Position numbers and translations under genes: made by a program. From Oceanobacillus manasiensis (GTDB lineage Bacteria > Bacillota > Bacilli > Bacillales > Amphibacillaceae), in the NCBI RefSeq assembly GCF_000724085.1, contig NZ_CCDL010000001.1, positions 558,001 to 622,000 of the forward strand: 64,000 bases of DNA, in the 5' to 3' direction. Below the pieces are notes generated by a model, which had not been told where the DNA came from, searched no databases, and saw only the letters and a list, made by a program, of their open reading frames with translations. Below are positions 1-8,492 of this stretch, piece after piece (within the stretch, counting starts at the first letter, position 1; each line of letters begins with the position of its first letter).

Positions 1-44
1 GCAATACTGGTGATCCGTTAGGCGACATTATTGATAACTACTAA
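1..44 (+). CDS. C-terminal end of a mannose-family PTS IIC component (partial)
   Basis: An open frame enters from the left edge and reads NTGDPLGDIIDNY before a TAA at 42-44. It stops 18 bases before the start of the PTS IID gene, with that gene's ribosome site in between. Mannose-family PTS operons place IIC directly before IID, so this is inferred to be the tail of the IIC membrane subunit. Only about 13 residues are visible, so the identification rests on position and not on motifs. Confidence 0.5.
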   Translation, partial: NTGDPLGDIIDNY

Positions 45-62
45 AAGGAGGAGGCTTAAAAA

Positions 63-974
63 ATGGAAAAAGGATTGAAATTATCAAAAAGAGATCGTAT
101 AGCTATTTGGTTCCGTTCCATGTTCATACAAGGTTCTTGGAACTATGAACGGATGCAAAACGGTGGTTGGGCATTCTCCATGATCCCGGCCATCAAACGA
201 TTATATAAAACAAAAGAAGATCGTTCTGCTGCATTGCAGCGTCATTTAGAGTTTTTTAATACACACCCGTATGTAGCTTCGCCAATTATTGGTGTAACGC
301 TTGCGCTTGAAGAAGAACGGGCAAATGGTGCCCCGGTTGACGACAAGGCTATTCAAGGGGTTAAAGTCGGTATGATGGGTCCATTAGCTGGTATTGGCGA
401 TCCATTATTCTGGTTCACGGTAAAACCGATCCTTGGTGCATTAGCTGCCTCGCTTGCAATGAGCGGTAATATACTTGGTCCAATTCTTTACTTCGTCTTA
501 TGGAATCTGATTCGTATGGGCTTCATGTGGTATTCACAAGAGCTTGGTTACAAAGCCGGTTCTAAGATCACGGATGACTTATCTGGCGGAATACTTCAAG
601 ATATCACCAAGGGTGCCTCGATACTCGGTATGTTCATCCTCGGTGCCTTGGTTAATAGGTGGGTAGCTGTATCGTTCACCCCAACCGTCTCGGAAATCCA
701 ACTCGATGACGGTGCTTATATTGATTGGGAGAACCTACCATCCGGAGCAGAGGGAATTAAAACGGCACTCGAACAACAGGCCGCTGGGCGATCATTAAGT
801 GAATATCAAGTTACAACATTACAAGACAACTTAGATAGCTTAATTCCTGGTTTAGCTGGCTTGGCGTTAACCCTTATTTGTATGTGGTTGCTTAGAAAGA
901 AAGTTTCTCCAATTATTATGATCCTTGGATTATTCGTTCTAGGTATTGTCTTCCACGTAATTGGCTTAATGTAA
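63..974 (+). CDS. PTS mannose/fructose/sorbose family transporter subunit IID
   Basis: This is the membrane IID subunit of a mannose-class phosphotransferase system, which with IIC forms the sugar channel while IIAB carries the phosphate. The protein is 303 residues, normal for the family. Family hallmarks include the N-terminal RSMFIQGSWNYERMQNGGW block near residues 18-36 and MMGPLAGIGDPLFWFT near 104-119, where IID proteins carry a conserved GIGD turn. The C-terminal half is hydrophobic, and residues 280-303 form a final membrane segment. The ATG follows AAAGGAGG by 11 bases. It is the last gene of its operon, since a strong terminator follows. The sugar cannot be told from sequence alone; mannose, fructose and sorbose are all possible. 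Confidence 0.9.
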   Translation: MEKGLKLSKRDRIAIWFRSMFIQGSWNYERMQNGGWAFSMIPAIKRLYKTKEDRSAALQRHLEFFNTHPYVASPIIGVTLALEEERANGAPVDDKAIQGVKVGMMGPLAGIGDPLFWFTVKPILGALAASLAMSGNILGPILYFVLWNLIRMGFMWYSQELGYKAGSKITDDLSGGILQDITKGASILGMFILGALVNRWVAVSFTPTVSEIQLDDGAYIDWENLPSGAEGIKTALEQQAAGRSLSEYQVTTLQDNLDSLIPGLAGLALTLICMWLLRKKVSPIIMILGLFVLGIVFHVIGLM

Positions 975-997
975 TGCTAAACTTTATTTAAATAGTG

Positions 998-1043
998 AAG
1001 TACCTCCTAGGATGACATCTGTTCATCAAAGGAGGTACTTTTA
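998..1043 (+). terminator. Rho-independent terminator after the PTS operon
   Basis: AAGTACCTCC at 998-1007 pairs with GGAGGTACTT at 1031-1040. The loop contains a second small stem (GATGA/TCATC) and a short T tract follows. It closes the PTS operon. Confidence 0.8.
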
Positions 1044-1068
1044 CATAATGTTATAAAAGGAGATTACT

Positions 1069-2085
1069 ATGCTTACTATTGGTTATATCGGAAATGGAAA
1101 AAGTACAAACAGGTACCATCTGCCATTCGTACTGCAAAGGGAAAATATAAACGTAAAAACAATCTATCGGAGAACGCCTGCAAATGATAGCTGGGATAAG
1201 ATTGCGGGTGTCCATTATACTTCTGATTTACAAGAATTACTTCATGACGAGGACATCCAGCTTATTGTGATTTGTACAAAACATGATAGCCATTATGAAT
1301 ATGCTAAACAAGTATTAGAACATAATAAACACTGTTTGGTTGAAAAGCCATTTATGGAAACTTCGGAACAGGCTAAAGAAATATTCGCATTGGCAAAAGA
1401 GAAGGACTTAATTGTGCAGGCATATCAAAATAGACGTTTTGATAGTGACTTCTTAACTGTTCAAAAGGTGATTGAAGAAGGAAAAACAGGGGACTTACTG
1501 GAAGTTGAAATGCATTATGACTACTATCGCCCCGAAGTACCTGAGTCTGCTACCTCTTTTGATCCAGGATCATCCTTTTTATACGAACATGGCTGTCATA
1601 CACTAGATCAGGTCATCAGCTATTTTGGCAAGCCAGATGATATTCATTATGATGTGAGGCAGATTTTAGGACAAGGTAGAAAAAATGATTACTTCGATTT
1701 GGATTTATATTATGGTGGAGTCAAAGTATCGGTAAAATCTAGTTATTTCAGAGTGAAAGAGAGACCAAGCTTCGTCGTTCATGGTAAAAAAGGGTCCTTT
1801 GTCAAAGAAACGAAAGATCGTCAGGAAGAACATTTGAAATTATTCTACATGCCTGATAACAAAGACTTTGGTGTTGATACAATAAACCACTATGGTGTGC
1901 TGACATATATCGATGAGGAAGGCACAATCCATGAAGAAACAGTGAAATCGGTAAATGGTGATTATGGTCGGGTGTATGATGATGTATACGAAGCGATTAT
2001 AAATGGTAAGGAAAAAACTATCACAGACGAACAAACACTGCTGCAGATGGAGATGTTAGAAACGGGAGTTAAGCACCTGAAATAA
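1069..2085 (+). CDS. Gfo/Idh/MocA family oxidoreductase, YhhX-like
   Basis: This is a predicted NAD(P)-dependent sugar or polyol oxidoreductase of 338 residues. The Rossmann N-terminus reads GYIGNGKSTNRYHLPF, and the catalytic-domain lead EKPF lies near residue 93 in LVEKPFME. The middle block YQNRRFDSDFLT and the end block NGDYGRVYDDVYEAI closely resemble Escherichia coli YhhX as I remember it, so orthology to that subgroup is likely. Substrate is unknown for this group. An AAAAGGAGA ribosome site precedes the ATG. It lies between the PTS terminator and a bidirectional terminator, so it is probably monocistronic. A second, less similar member of the superfamily sits at 32417-33397. Confidence 0.85.
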   Translation: MLTIGYIGNGKSTNRYHLPFVLQRENINVKTIYRRTPANDSWDKIAGVHYTSDLQELLHDEDIQLIVICTKHDSHYEYAKQVLEHNKHCLVEKPFMETSEQAKEIFALAKEKDLIVQAYQNRRFDSDFLTVQKVIEEGKTGDLLEVEMHYDYYRPEVPESATSFDPGSSFLYEHGCHTLDQVISYFGKPDDIHYDVRQILGQGRKNDYFDLDLYYGGVKVSVKSSYFRVKERPSFVVHGKKGSFVKETKDRQEEHLKLFYMPDNKDFGVDTINHYGVLTYIDEEGTIHEETVKSVNGDYGRVYDDVYEAIINGKEKTITDEQTLLQMEMLETGVKHLK

Positions 2086-2144
2086 AAGTACGTGTTTGGG
2101 ATATTATTTAAAAGAAAAATCCGAAAGATATGCTTTTGAAAAAC

Positions 2145-2320
2145 CGCTCCAGAAATATACTACGCTTTCCATGGGCGGCTGGTGAGCCTCCGGATGCTTC
2201 GCATTCCGGGGTCTCACCTAGGCCTTCCCTCCCATTGGACAAGGAAGACTTCGACAGCATTGCATCGCACGCAGAAAATCGTTTTTGATTTTCAAGGAGT
2301 CTCCGTATATTTCTTACGCT
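2145..2320. repeat. Dispersed intergenic repeat with nested inverted repeats
   Basis: AGAAATATAC at 2151-2160 is the inverse of GTATATTTCT at 2305-2314, bracketing the element. Inside, GGTGAG at 2181-2186 pairs with CTCACC at 2213-2218 around a second stem (CCGGATGC against GCATTCCGG). The outer text (CGCTCCAGAAATA ... TATTTCTTACGCT) resembles a repeat I remember from many Bacillaceae intergenic regions. It is locally GC-rich relative to its neighbours. The 76-codon frame across it has no ribosome site and is not called as a gene. Confidence 0.55.
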
Positions 2321-2413
2321 TGTTATATCGTTTATCCGTCTTTTGGCTAATATGTCCTAGCCTCGTTCAGGGCTTTTTAAATTCGACTTTATTTATACGC
2401 TACTTGAATTAAA

Positions 2414-2446
2414 AAATCCCCCTCACTTTTTTGTGGAGGGGGATTT
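2414..2446. terminator. Bidirectional terminator between convergent genes
   Basis: AAATCCCCCTC at 2414-2424 pairs with GAGGGGGATTT at 2436-2446. A/T runs lie on both sides, so it can serve both the YhhX-like gene and dbpA. Confidence 0.85.
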
Positions 2447-2462
2447 AAGGTTTATACATCTA

Positions 2463-3908
2463 TTACTTAATTGCTTTGCTTACTTTTAACTTCTTTCCTT
2501 TGATCGTCGTATTCTCCATGGCTTGTATAACGAGTGAGCCTTTTCCGTTCAGAATATCCACATATGACATGCGATCATGGATGGTTATAATGCCGATATC
2601 ATCTGCTGTGACACCAGGGATCTTGGCGATCGTTCCAACAAAGTCAACAGCACGAATCTTCTTCTGTTTACCACCGTTGAAATGGAGTTTCATAATATCT
2701 TGATTGATACGGGCAGTTTTATTATTTCTTACAATTCGCTTGTTGCTAAGTTTTTCATCGAAAGCAGCTCTTCCGCCAGTTACTTCCTGAGTGCTGGGAG
2801 CCTCTATAGTCGGTATTTCAAAGCCGATGTACTTTTCAATTGCTTTAAGAAATTTTTCTTCAAAAGGTGTCGAAAATGTAATGGCCTTTCCTTTATTTCC
2901 AGCACGACCGGTTCTCCCAGTTCGATGCACATAGCTCTCTTTTTCCATTGGAACATCATAGTTGATAACAAGTGACACATTATCAATATCAATCCCTCTG
3001 GCAGCTACATCGGTGGCCACCAGATAGCGGAAGTTCCCCATTTTGAAACCTTCCATAACAGCGAATCGGTCCTCTTGTTCTAGTCCCCCGTGGAGTCTCT
3101 CACAAGGATATCCAGCTTTATCTAGTTCGCTGTACACTGTATCCACATGTTCTTTCGTTCGGCAGAAAATGAGGCAGCTGTCTGGATTTTGTACAACTGT
3201 GACATCTTTAAGTAGTAAAATTTTTTCTTCTTGTTTCGCTTCGATTAAGAAATGTTCAATGGAATCGGCTGTTACCCCAGTTGATTCAATCTCAATCTGA
3301 GTAGGGTTTTTCATATATTTATAGCAAAGATTTTCCACATCTTTAGGCAAGGTAGCAGAAAAAACCATGGTAACGCGGTTTGAAGGCAACGCTTTAATGA
3401 TCGATTCTACTTCATCAATGAAACCTCTATTAAGCATTTCATCCGCTTCATCTATGACAAGGTACTTTATTTGATTCAAATCTAGGGTTTCTCGATCAAT
3501 ATGGTCCATGACCCGTCCAGGCGTACCAACGACTACATGCGTTTTTTGTTTCAATTCATCCTTTTGTTTCGCAAAAGGTTCTTTTCCATAGACGGCCACA
3601 GCTTTAATACGTTTAAACCTTCCGATATTCGTAATATCTTCACGGACTTGAACTGCAAGCTCCCTGGTTGGGGTAAGAATTAAGGCTTGTGGCTTTTTTT
3701 CCTCCCATTCAACCATATCGCAAACAGGTATACCAAAAGAGGCGGTCTTTCCGCTCCCTGTTTGAGCTTTTACGACAAGGTCTTGATTTTCCATTGCTAG
3801 TGGGATGACCTTACTTTGAACTTCTGTTGGCGTTTCGTATTTTAGCACAGCTAGTGCTTTTTTAATTTCTTCGCTTACATGATAATCCGCAAAACTTCTT
3901 TTACTCAT
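2463..3908 (-). CDS. dbpA: DEAD-box ATP-dependent RNA helicase DbpA/YxiN
   Basis: This cytoplasmic RNA helicase of 481 residues matches the length of B. subtilis YxiN. Motifs appear in order: Walker A AQTGSGKT at residues 48-55, PTREL near 80, the DEAD box VIDEADEML at 151-159, the FSAT motif III, and [10 protein letters not shown] as motif VI. The last 75 residues ([21 protein letters not shown] onward) form the DbpA-type RRM domain. In this family that domain targets the helicase to hairpin 92 of 23S rRNA for large-subunit assembly. A ribosome site AAAATGAGGTT precedes the ATG. The gene is isolated and convergent with the YhhX-like gene. Confidence 0.93.
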   Translation of the reverse strand: MSKRSFADYHVSEEIKKALAVLKYETPTEVQSKVIPLAMENQDLVVKAQTGSGKTASFGIPVCDMVEWEEKKPQALILTPTRELAVQVREDITNIGRFKRIKAVAVYGKEPFAKQKDELKQKTHVVVGTPGRVMDHIDRETLDLNQIKYLVIDEADEMLNRGFIDEVESIIKALPSNRVTMVFSATLPKDVENLCYKYMKNPTQIEIESTGVTADSIEHFLIEAKQEEKILLLKDVTVVQNPDSCLIFCRTKEHVDTVYSELDKAGYPCERLHGGLEQEDRFAVMEGFKMGNFRYLVATDVAARGIDIDNVSLVINYDVPMEKESYVHRTGRTGRAGNKGKAITFSTPFEEKFLKAIEKYIGFEIPTIEAPSTQEVTGGRAAFDEKLSNKRIVRNNKTARINQDIMKLHFNGGKQKKIRAVDFVGTIAKIPGVTADDIGIITIHDRMSYVDILNGKGSLVIQAMENTTIKGKKLKVSKAIK

Positions 3909-4376
3909 TTTTTAACCTCATTTTTTGTTTTTTCGTCATATATATAGAATTCTCTCCAAGAAATATCATATGCATGATCTGATTAAGGTTCATTATACTT
4001 GAAAAGTGCGGGAGAAATCGAACTTTATATAAAATTTTATCTGTAGCTGCCTTCAGCTACTAACAAGGTGCTCTGTATTCACAATAAATTTAGCAATATT
4101 AAGGAAGGGAATTTGAATGATCTTAAAAATACTGCTAATTTGAAAAGCAAGTTGTTCCATTATTTATTTACGTAAGATGGAATTCGTAATATTATGTAAT
4201 GTAGGTCGAAAGGAACATTGTTGGGTTGTTTATTCATTTTTAAGAAAGGTATATATACCTAGTTATGAAGAGCTGTCAAGATAAATCATACACTGGATAT
4301 AGACTTCTAATGACTGTAATTCGAAAGTATTAACAAACTTTTTGAGAGTATCATATCTATCAGGGGGAAAACAGCT
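3909..4376. other. Gene-free intergenic stretch between dbpA and the lipoprotein gene
   Basis: There are 468 AT-rich bases and no convincing gene. On the minus strand a TATAAT box at 3993-3998 may belong to the dbpA promoter, but no good -35 was found. A small hairpin, GTAGCTG against CAGCTAC with a CCTT loop, lies near 4032-4049 without a clear T run. A strong G-rich ribosome site (AGGGGGAAA) near 4360 serves the lipoprotein gene. Confidence 0.5.
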
Positions 4377-5693
4377 ATGAAGAATGTGATTTTACCATTT
4401 ACTATCCTTTTTCTAATAGTAAGTGGATGTAGTAATAAGGAAACGGGAGCAAGTAATACGGAAGTGGCAGAAGAGAAGGCTGAAAGTGAAGAAGTTGAAC
4501 ATAGTAAAAGAAAGTCTGAAGAAACAACTAAAAATGAACATGAAGAAGATATAGAGGAGGATTTAGTTAACAACCTAGAAAACTATGAAACGGTTGTATT
4601 GGAAGAGGTTGAAGAATTAAAAGAACTAACAATAGAGTATCCGAAATTCTCCTATGATCCTTTGGATGAAATTATATCAGGCGAAATGGAGAAGGAAGTT
4701 GAACATTGGAAGAGCGTTGATGCAACGGTAGAATCTTATGAAAATCCTTCTGTAGATCTAAGATATTTTATAACTAAAACATTTGAAAAACCAATTATAA
4801 CGAAAGAGTTTGTATCTATATATTTCGAGGACCGTATTGCCATGGGGGGAACTGGTCATTCTGTTAGTCATACAATGACTTTTAATTTGATGGATGAACA
4901 GTTAATTACCTTGAATGACGTTTTAAAAGAACACGAAACTTCTTTAGAAGAGATCGCTGAATTAGTGGCTCAAGAACTTATTTCGGGTGAAAAATTTGCT
5001 GAGTATCGAGGTGATTCTGCATCAGAAAATTATAAGGAAAGAGTATATGAAGAGACAGAGCCAGTGGAGAGTAATTATGAGTCATTTACCTTAACAGAGA
5101 AGTCGATTACTTTTTATAAACAATATTTCAGTATTTTTCCTAACGCCGCAGGAATTGTAGGGGTAGAAGTCACATGGGATGAACTAAAAGAATATCAAGA
5201 GAGTAATATGGGAAAATTCTCAGCCACAGAACTAAAACAGGACAATAAAACGTATGAGTTTGGATCTTCTGTGGGCCCAACAACTACTTTAACTTATATC
5301 GATAATGATTATGGTTTTTCTATGAAATTTCCGAAATCATGGAAAAATAAGTATAAAGTAAGAATAAGTGAAGACTACTATGAACATTTGATTAAAGATC
5401 CATCTAAATCTATTGTTTTCAGCATGGTTGAAGATGGGGCGTTCATTGGGGATTTATTTTCCATTGAAGTCCTTGAGGACATAGATGAAGGAGGAGTGGA
5501 AAAGTATTATGAAAATTGGCCAGGGTTTGAAGGGTACATTGGGGCAGGAAATGGTATTGTCTTAGTATATACTAGACCTGGGATGATGCCAGAGCAATTA
5601 TATGACGAGCCGTACATAAATACAGGTAATCAATTTTCTCGTATGGTAGAGGAGGACATGCCTGACATATTAGAAACATTAAAATTTAAGTAA
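4377..5693 (+). CDS. Secreted lipoprotein with RsiV/PdaC-like (DUF4163/DUF3298) domain
   Basis: The N-terminus MKNVILPFTILFLIVSGC is a lipoprotein signal with cleavage before Cys18, so the protein should be anchored outside the membrane. Residues 20-70 are a low-complexity, Glu/Lys-rich linker. Residues about 110-275 resemble the DUF4163-DUF3298 pair of RsiV and PdaC: GGTGHSVSHTMTFN, then LTEKSITFYKQYF and NAAGIVGVEVTWDELKEY. In those proteins the region binds lysozyme or forms a peptidoglycan-associated domain. The C-terminal 130 residues (YGFSMKFPKSW) look like a PsbP-type fold, by inference. There is no catalytic deacetylase domain. The gene stands alone; its exact role is unknown. Confidence 0.7.
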   Translation: MKNVILPFTILFLIVSGCSNKETGASNTEVAEEKAESEEVEHSKRKSEETTKNEHEEDIEEDLVNNLENYETVVLEEVEELKELTIEYPKFSYDPLDEIISGEMEKEVEHWKSVDATVESYENPSVDLRYFITKTFEKPIITKEFVSIYFEDRIAMGGTGHSVSHTMTFNLMDEQLITLNDVLKEHETSLEEIAELVAQELISGEKFAEYRGDSASENYKERVYEETEPVESNYESFTLTEKSITFYKQYFSIFPNAAGIVGVEVTWDELKEYQESNMGKFSATELKQDNKTYEFGSSVGPTTTLTYIDNDYGFSMKFPKSWKNKYKVRISEDYYEHLIKDPSKSIVFSMVEDGAFIGDLFSIEVLEDIDEGGVEKYYENWPGFEGYIGAGNGIVLVYTRPGMMPEQLYDEPYINTGNQFSRMVEEDMPDILETLKFK

Positions 5694-5770
5694 GATAATA
5701 TTTCCTTATTAAATAGTTAGAATCCAAAGATTGGATCCAATAGTGATTCAGTCGAGACTGTAAACTATAC

Positions 5771-5816
5771 TGTGTAAGTATGGGGGCGTACCCTCTTACT
5801 TCACAGTTTAGTTTTT
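5771..5816 (+). terminator. Terminator after the lipoprotein gene
   Basis: An imperfect stem runs TGTG-TAAG-GGG (5771-5785) against CCC-CTTA-CACA (5791-5805). It is followed by AGTTTTTTC, giving a T6 run ending at 5816. Confidence 0.6.
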
Positions 5817-5994
5817 TCATTGGAAGAATAAAATGATAGGAATGGAAAGCTATTTTACTGGCTAAATCTAAGCAGTATTCTAAAACAGCTGATTTAGGGA
5901 ACCAAACACTAGTACCAACCAGAGAGTAAGATTGAACTTACACACATTATTTGAAAAACCAATATATATGTAGGTGTCTCCTTACCAGGCGTTA

Positions 5995-6135
5995 TCAATA
6001 TTGTATGATATCTAAACCATTTGTTCGTAATAACTCACTTAAGAAAACAATAATAATACTGCTGAACATGACCCCAATATAAATGTAGCTTAACTGGCAA
6101 TAACAAAACAAACGTTTCTTTTTATGGATTTTCAT
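5995..6135 (-). CDS. Small (46-residue) putative membrane protein overlapping the bactofilin-like gene
   Basis: This short frame begins at an ATG inside the last codons of the bactofilin-like gene, overlapping it by 14 bases in another frame, and ends at TGA 5995-5997. The product starts MKIHKKKR, a positively charged tail. It then has one hydrophobic segment (SYIYIGVMFSSIIIVFL) and ends LLRTNGLDIIQY, as expected for a single-pass protein with its N-terminus inside. The ribosome site is poor (AAAGAACAAAGAA), so translation would depend on coupling to the upstream gene. I do not recognise a family. It may be chance, but charge and hydrophobicity are well ordered for a protein. Confidence 0.4.
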   Translation of the reverse strand: MKIHKKKRLFCYCQLSYIYIGVMFSSIIIVFLSELLRTNGLDIIQY

Positions 6136-6790
6136 TTCTTTGTTCTTTTATAAAATTCTTTACTGTAGAAGTTGGGTCTATGGTGTAGGTGTCTGCATAA
6201 ACAAGTTCTTCTATGTAACATTTAGGCCCGATATGGACATTTGCACCTTTAACACACTTGGCATTGGTGGAATGAAGATGAATTTCTTCACCGAAAATGA
6301 CGCTGCAAGTAAGCTTCTTCCCACTTAAAGAAAGTGACTTTTTTTCTACACTGACGGTAATATAGTTGCCTTGCAATGTTTTTACATTGCTTTTGCCTGT
6401 ATTACTTATCTCGATATGTTTTGCTTTTAATGTGTTTGCTTTTATGACACCTGTTAACTCTATTCTCTCTGCATTTATTGCCTGTTTCACAGTTAGGTGC
6501 CCCATGCTAGTAAGAGTTGTTACAGTCCCTTCTTCAAGTTTAAGTGCCCCCATATTCATTAGTTCTCCAGCTTCTACAGTATGAAAAGAGGAAGCTCCAT
6601 GATTGGTTAAACAATCTGCTTTCGTATTAGCTAGGAATTTGCCTCTTCCCCAAAGGGACAACTGCTTCGACTCACAGTCCTCGTGAAAAGTAACGGCGCC
6701 ATATATTTTAATATCTTCGTACCCAACTGATTTTTCTTTAACTGTTCCATTTACCATTGTTAACTTTTTAACCTTCTCGATTGCGCTCAC
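6122..6790 (-). CDS. Bactofilin-like beta-helical cytoplasmic protein
   Basis: The protein has 222 residues and no signal peptide or membrane segment. It reads as a run of short beta-strand repeats with glycine turns (VNGTVKEKSVGYEDIKIYG, LTSMGHLTVKQAINAERIEL, TGVIKANTLKAKHIEIS). This pattern is typical of bactofilin-type right-handed beta-helix polymers such as B. subtilis YhbE/YhbF. Those proteins act as cytoskeletal scaffolds at the membrane; the same role here is inference. The start is GTG with a GGGGAG ribosome site 7 bases upstream. A short membrane ORF overlaps its 3' end, and membrane partners are common for bactofilins. Confidence 0.6.
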   Translation of the reverse strand: MSAIEKVKKLTMVNGTVKEKSVGYEDIKIYGAVTFHEDCESKQLSLWGRGKFLANTKADCLTNHGASSFHTVEAGELMNMGALKLEEGTVTTLTSMGHLTVKQAINAERIELTGVIKANTLKAKHIEISNTGKSNVKTLQGNYITVSVEKKSLSLSGKKLTCSVIFGEEIHLHSTNAKCVKGANVHIGPKCYIEELVYADTYTIDPTSTVKNFIKEQRNENP

Positions 6791-6920
6791 GAAAGATCTC
6801 CCCGTTCCTTTAACTTACCAGTGGTTAAAATATATCTCTATTAAAGGGAAAGATCAATAAAAATAAGTTGCTTATTGTATCTTGACACCCATTATTATAT
6901 AAAAAATCGGAGGTGCTTTA

Positions 6921-7067
6921 ATGTCATTCTAGCTGGGGTCCTCTTTACTTGATGCATGCGTCCTTGCCGTACTGGCGAAAGAAGATGCATCTGGGTATTT
7001 CCTTACTCAGCATGTGCGAGCAAGTATGGGTATATCAGAGTCGACTCTATATCGGGACTATCGGTAA
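6921..7067 (+). pseudogene. Truncated PadR-family transcriptional regulator remnant
   Basis: A good ribosome site (CGGAGGTG, about 8 bases away) precedes ATG 6921. The frame reads MSF, an in-frame TAG at 6930-6932, then LGSSLLDACVLAVLAKED, ASGYFLTQHVRASMGISEST and LYRDYR before TAA at 7065. The block ending SESTLY corresponds to the winged-helix N-terminus of PadR repressors, which usually read on as LYPVLRRL. Thus there is both an early nonsense codon and loss of everything after about 45 residues. It lies just upstream of the acyltransferase/zinc-ribbon pair, so it was probably their regulator and is now dead. Confidence 0.75.
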
Positions 7068-7211
7068 AAAATAATGCTATAATTGCAACAATATAGTGTA
7101 TTTATGTTATAGCCTAATTTGTTACGCTATTTGTAACTAAGTATGAGACAATTTAATAATTGGAGTGGCAGATCATCATAGATAAAGTACGAAGTAAAAG
7201 AAGGTAAGTTG

Positions 7212-8492
7212 ATGAGCAAATGGTATAAAATCGATAATGTAGGTAAAGTATTTCATGCCGTAACAGAGGCCTCTAATTCCTCGGTATACCGTGTTTCTGT
7301 GCTAATGAAAGACATGGTAGACGAGGAGGGATTGCAGGAGGCGCTAGATAGCGTGATCAAACGATTCCCGACACTGGCTGTAAAGGTACGCAAAGGGGTA
7401 TTCTGGGACTTTATGGAGAGTAATGAAGAAAAGCTAAGCGTTCAGAAAGAAACAACCTATCCTTGTCACCCGATAAATCCAAAGGAGAATAATGGGTATT
7501 TGTTCAAGGTTTTATACTTTAACAAGCGGATAGCTGTGGAAATTTTTCACTCTCTTACAGACGGAACAGGTGCAGTGGAGTTTCTTAAAACATTAATTTA
7601 TCAATATTTAACATTGCGAGGGGAAGAAATAGCAGTAGACGGGGACGCGTTACTATTTTCGGACCAAGTGCCAAGTAAGTATGAAACAGAGGATAGTTTT
7701 GAAAAGTATTACCAAAAGTCTAATCGTAATTATCTGCAGGATAAAGTACAGCGAGCGTTTCAGATTAAAGGAACGCCATTTGACCCTAAAGGCGTAAATG
7801 TGATTCATGGCGTAATCAGTGCCTCTGCTCTAAATAATGTTGCAAAGCGAATGGGCGTGTCTATCACGGAATTTATTACAGCCTTGGTCATCTATGCCAT
7901 TTATTCCGAAACAATGAAATATGGAATATACAAAGAAAATATCTCCATTGCAATCCCTGTAAACCTCCGCCAAAGGTTTCCTTCTGTCACGTTAAGAAAC
8001 TTTTTTTCTGTAGTAAATGTAAGGGTGGATATCAATGGTGATATCACGTTAGAGGAGATTATGAAGGCGGTATCCGAGCAATTAAAAAGTAAGACAGACA
8101 AGCAACATTTACAGGATGAAATCAACCGCCATGTACAGCTACAAAAGAGCTTAAAAACAAGAATAGTACCCTTGTCCTTAAAGTATCCTGCAATGCGCTA
8201 TGGATTTACACATTACGGAGAAATGGCAAAGACACTTACACTAACTAACTTAGGAAACATTAACCTGCCTGATTCCATGAAAGGTTATATTGAAAGAATG
8301 GAAGTTGCACTGTATCCTACTAAAAACAGTCCAATTAGTTGTGGAGTTGCTACCGTTAATGATCAAATGACCATTACATTTGCACGTTCGATTGTAGAAT
8401 CTGAAGTCATTAAGTCGTTCTTCAGTCAGCTTTCTCGTTTAACAGGCCTTAATGTGGAAGTTTACTCCAATAATTGGGGGGAGACGAGATGA
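7212..8492 (+). CDS. Condensation-domain-like acyltransferase (alcohol acetyltransferase family)
   Basis: The 426-residue protein has the chloramphenicol-acetyltransferase/condensation fold signature HSLTDG near residue 117, the HxxxDG active-site motif. It is preceded by LFKVLYFNKRIAVEIF, which matches the strand before that motif. A later NFFSVVNVRVDI block fits the second lobe. Related proteins are annotated as alcohol acetyltransferases, but no substrate is visible. ATG 7212 is preferred over an upstream TTG at 7209 because a GAAGGT ribosome site sits about 7 bases before it. Its stop overlaps the next gene's ATG (ATGA), so the two are translationally coupled. A dead PadR gene lies upstream. 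Confidence 0.75.
   Translation: MSKWYKIDNVGKVFHAVTEASNSSVYRVSVLMKDMVDEEGLQEALDSVIKRFPTLAVKVRKGVFWDFMESNEEKLSVQKETTYPCHPINPKENNGYLFKVLYFNKRIAVEIFHSLTDGTGAVEFLKTLIYQYLTLRGEEIAVDGDALLFSDQVPSKYETEDSFEKYYQKSNRNYLQDKVQRAFQIKGTPFDPKGVNVIHGVISASALNNVAKRMGVSITEFITALVIYAIYSETMKYGIYKENISIAIPVNLRQRFPSVTLRNFFSVVNVRVDINGDITLEEIMKAVSEQLKSKTDKQHLQDEINRHVQLQKSLKTRIVPLSLKYPAMRYGFTHYGEMAKTLTLTNLGNINLPDSMKGYIERMEVALYPTKNSPISCGVATVNDQMTITFARSIVESEVIKSFFSQLSRLTGLNVEVYSNNWGETR

Noticed and set aside
2182-2412. 76-codon open frame in the dbpA-upstream gap
   Set aside because: It crosses the dispersed repeat and hairpins, has no ribosome site, and the product is unlike any protein.
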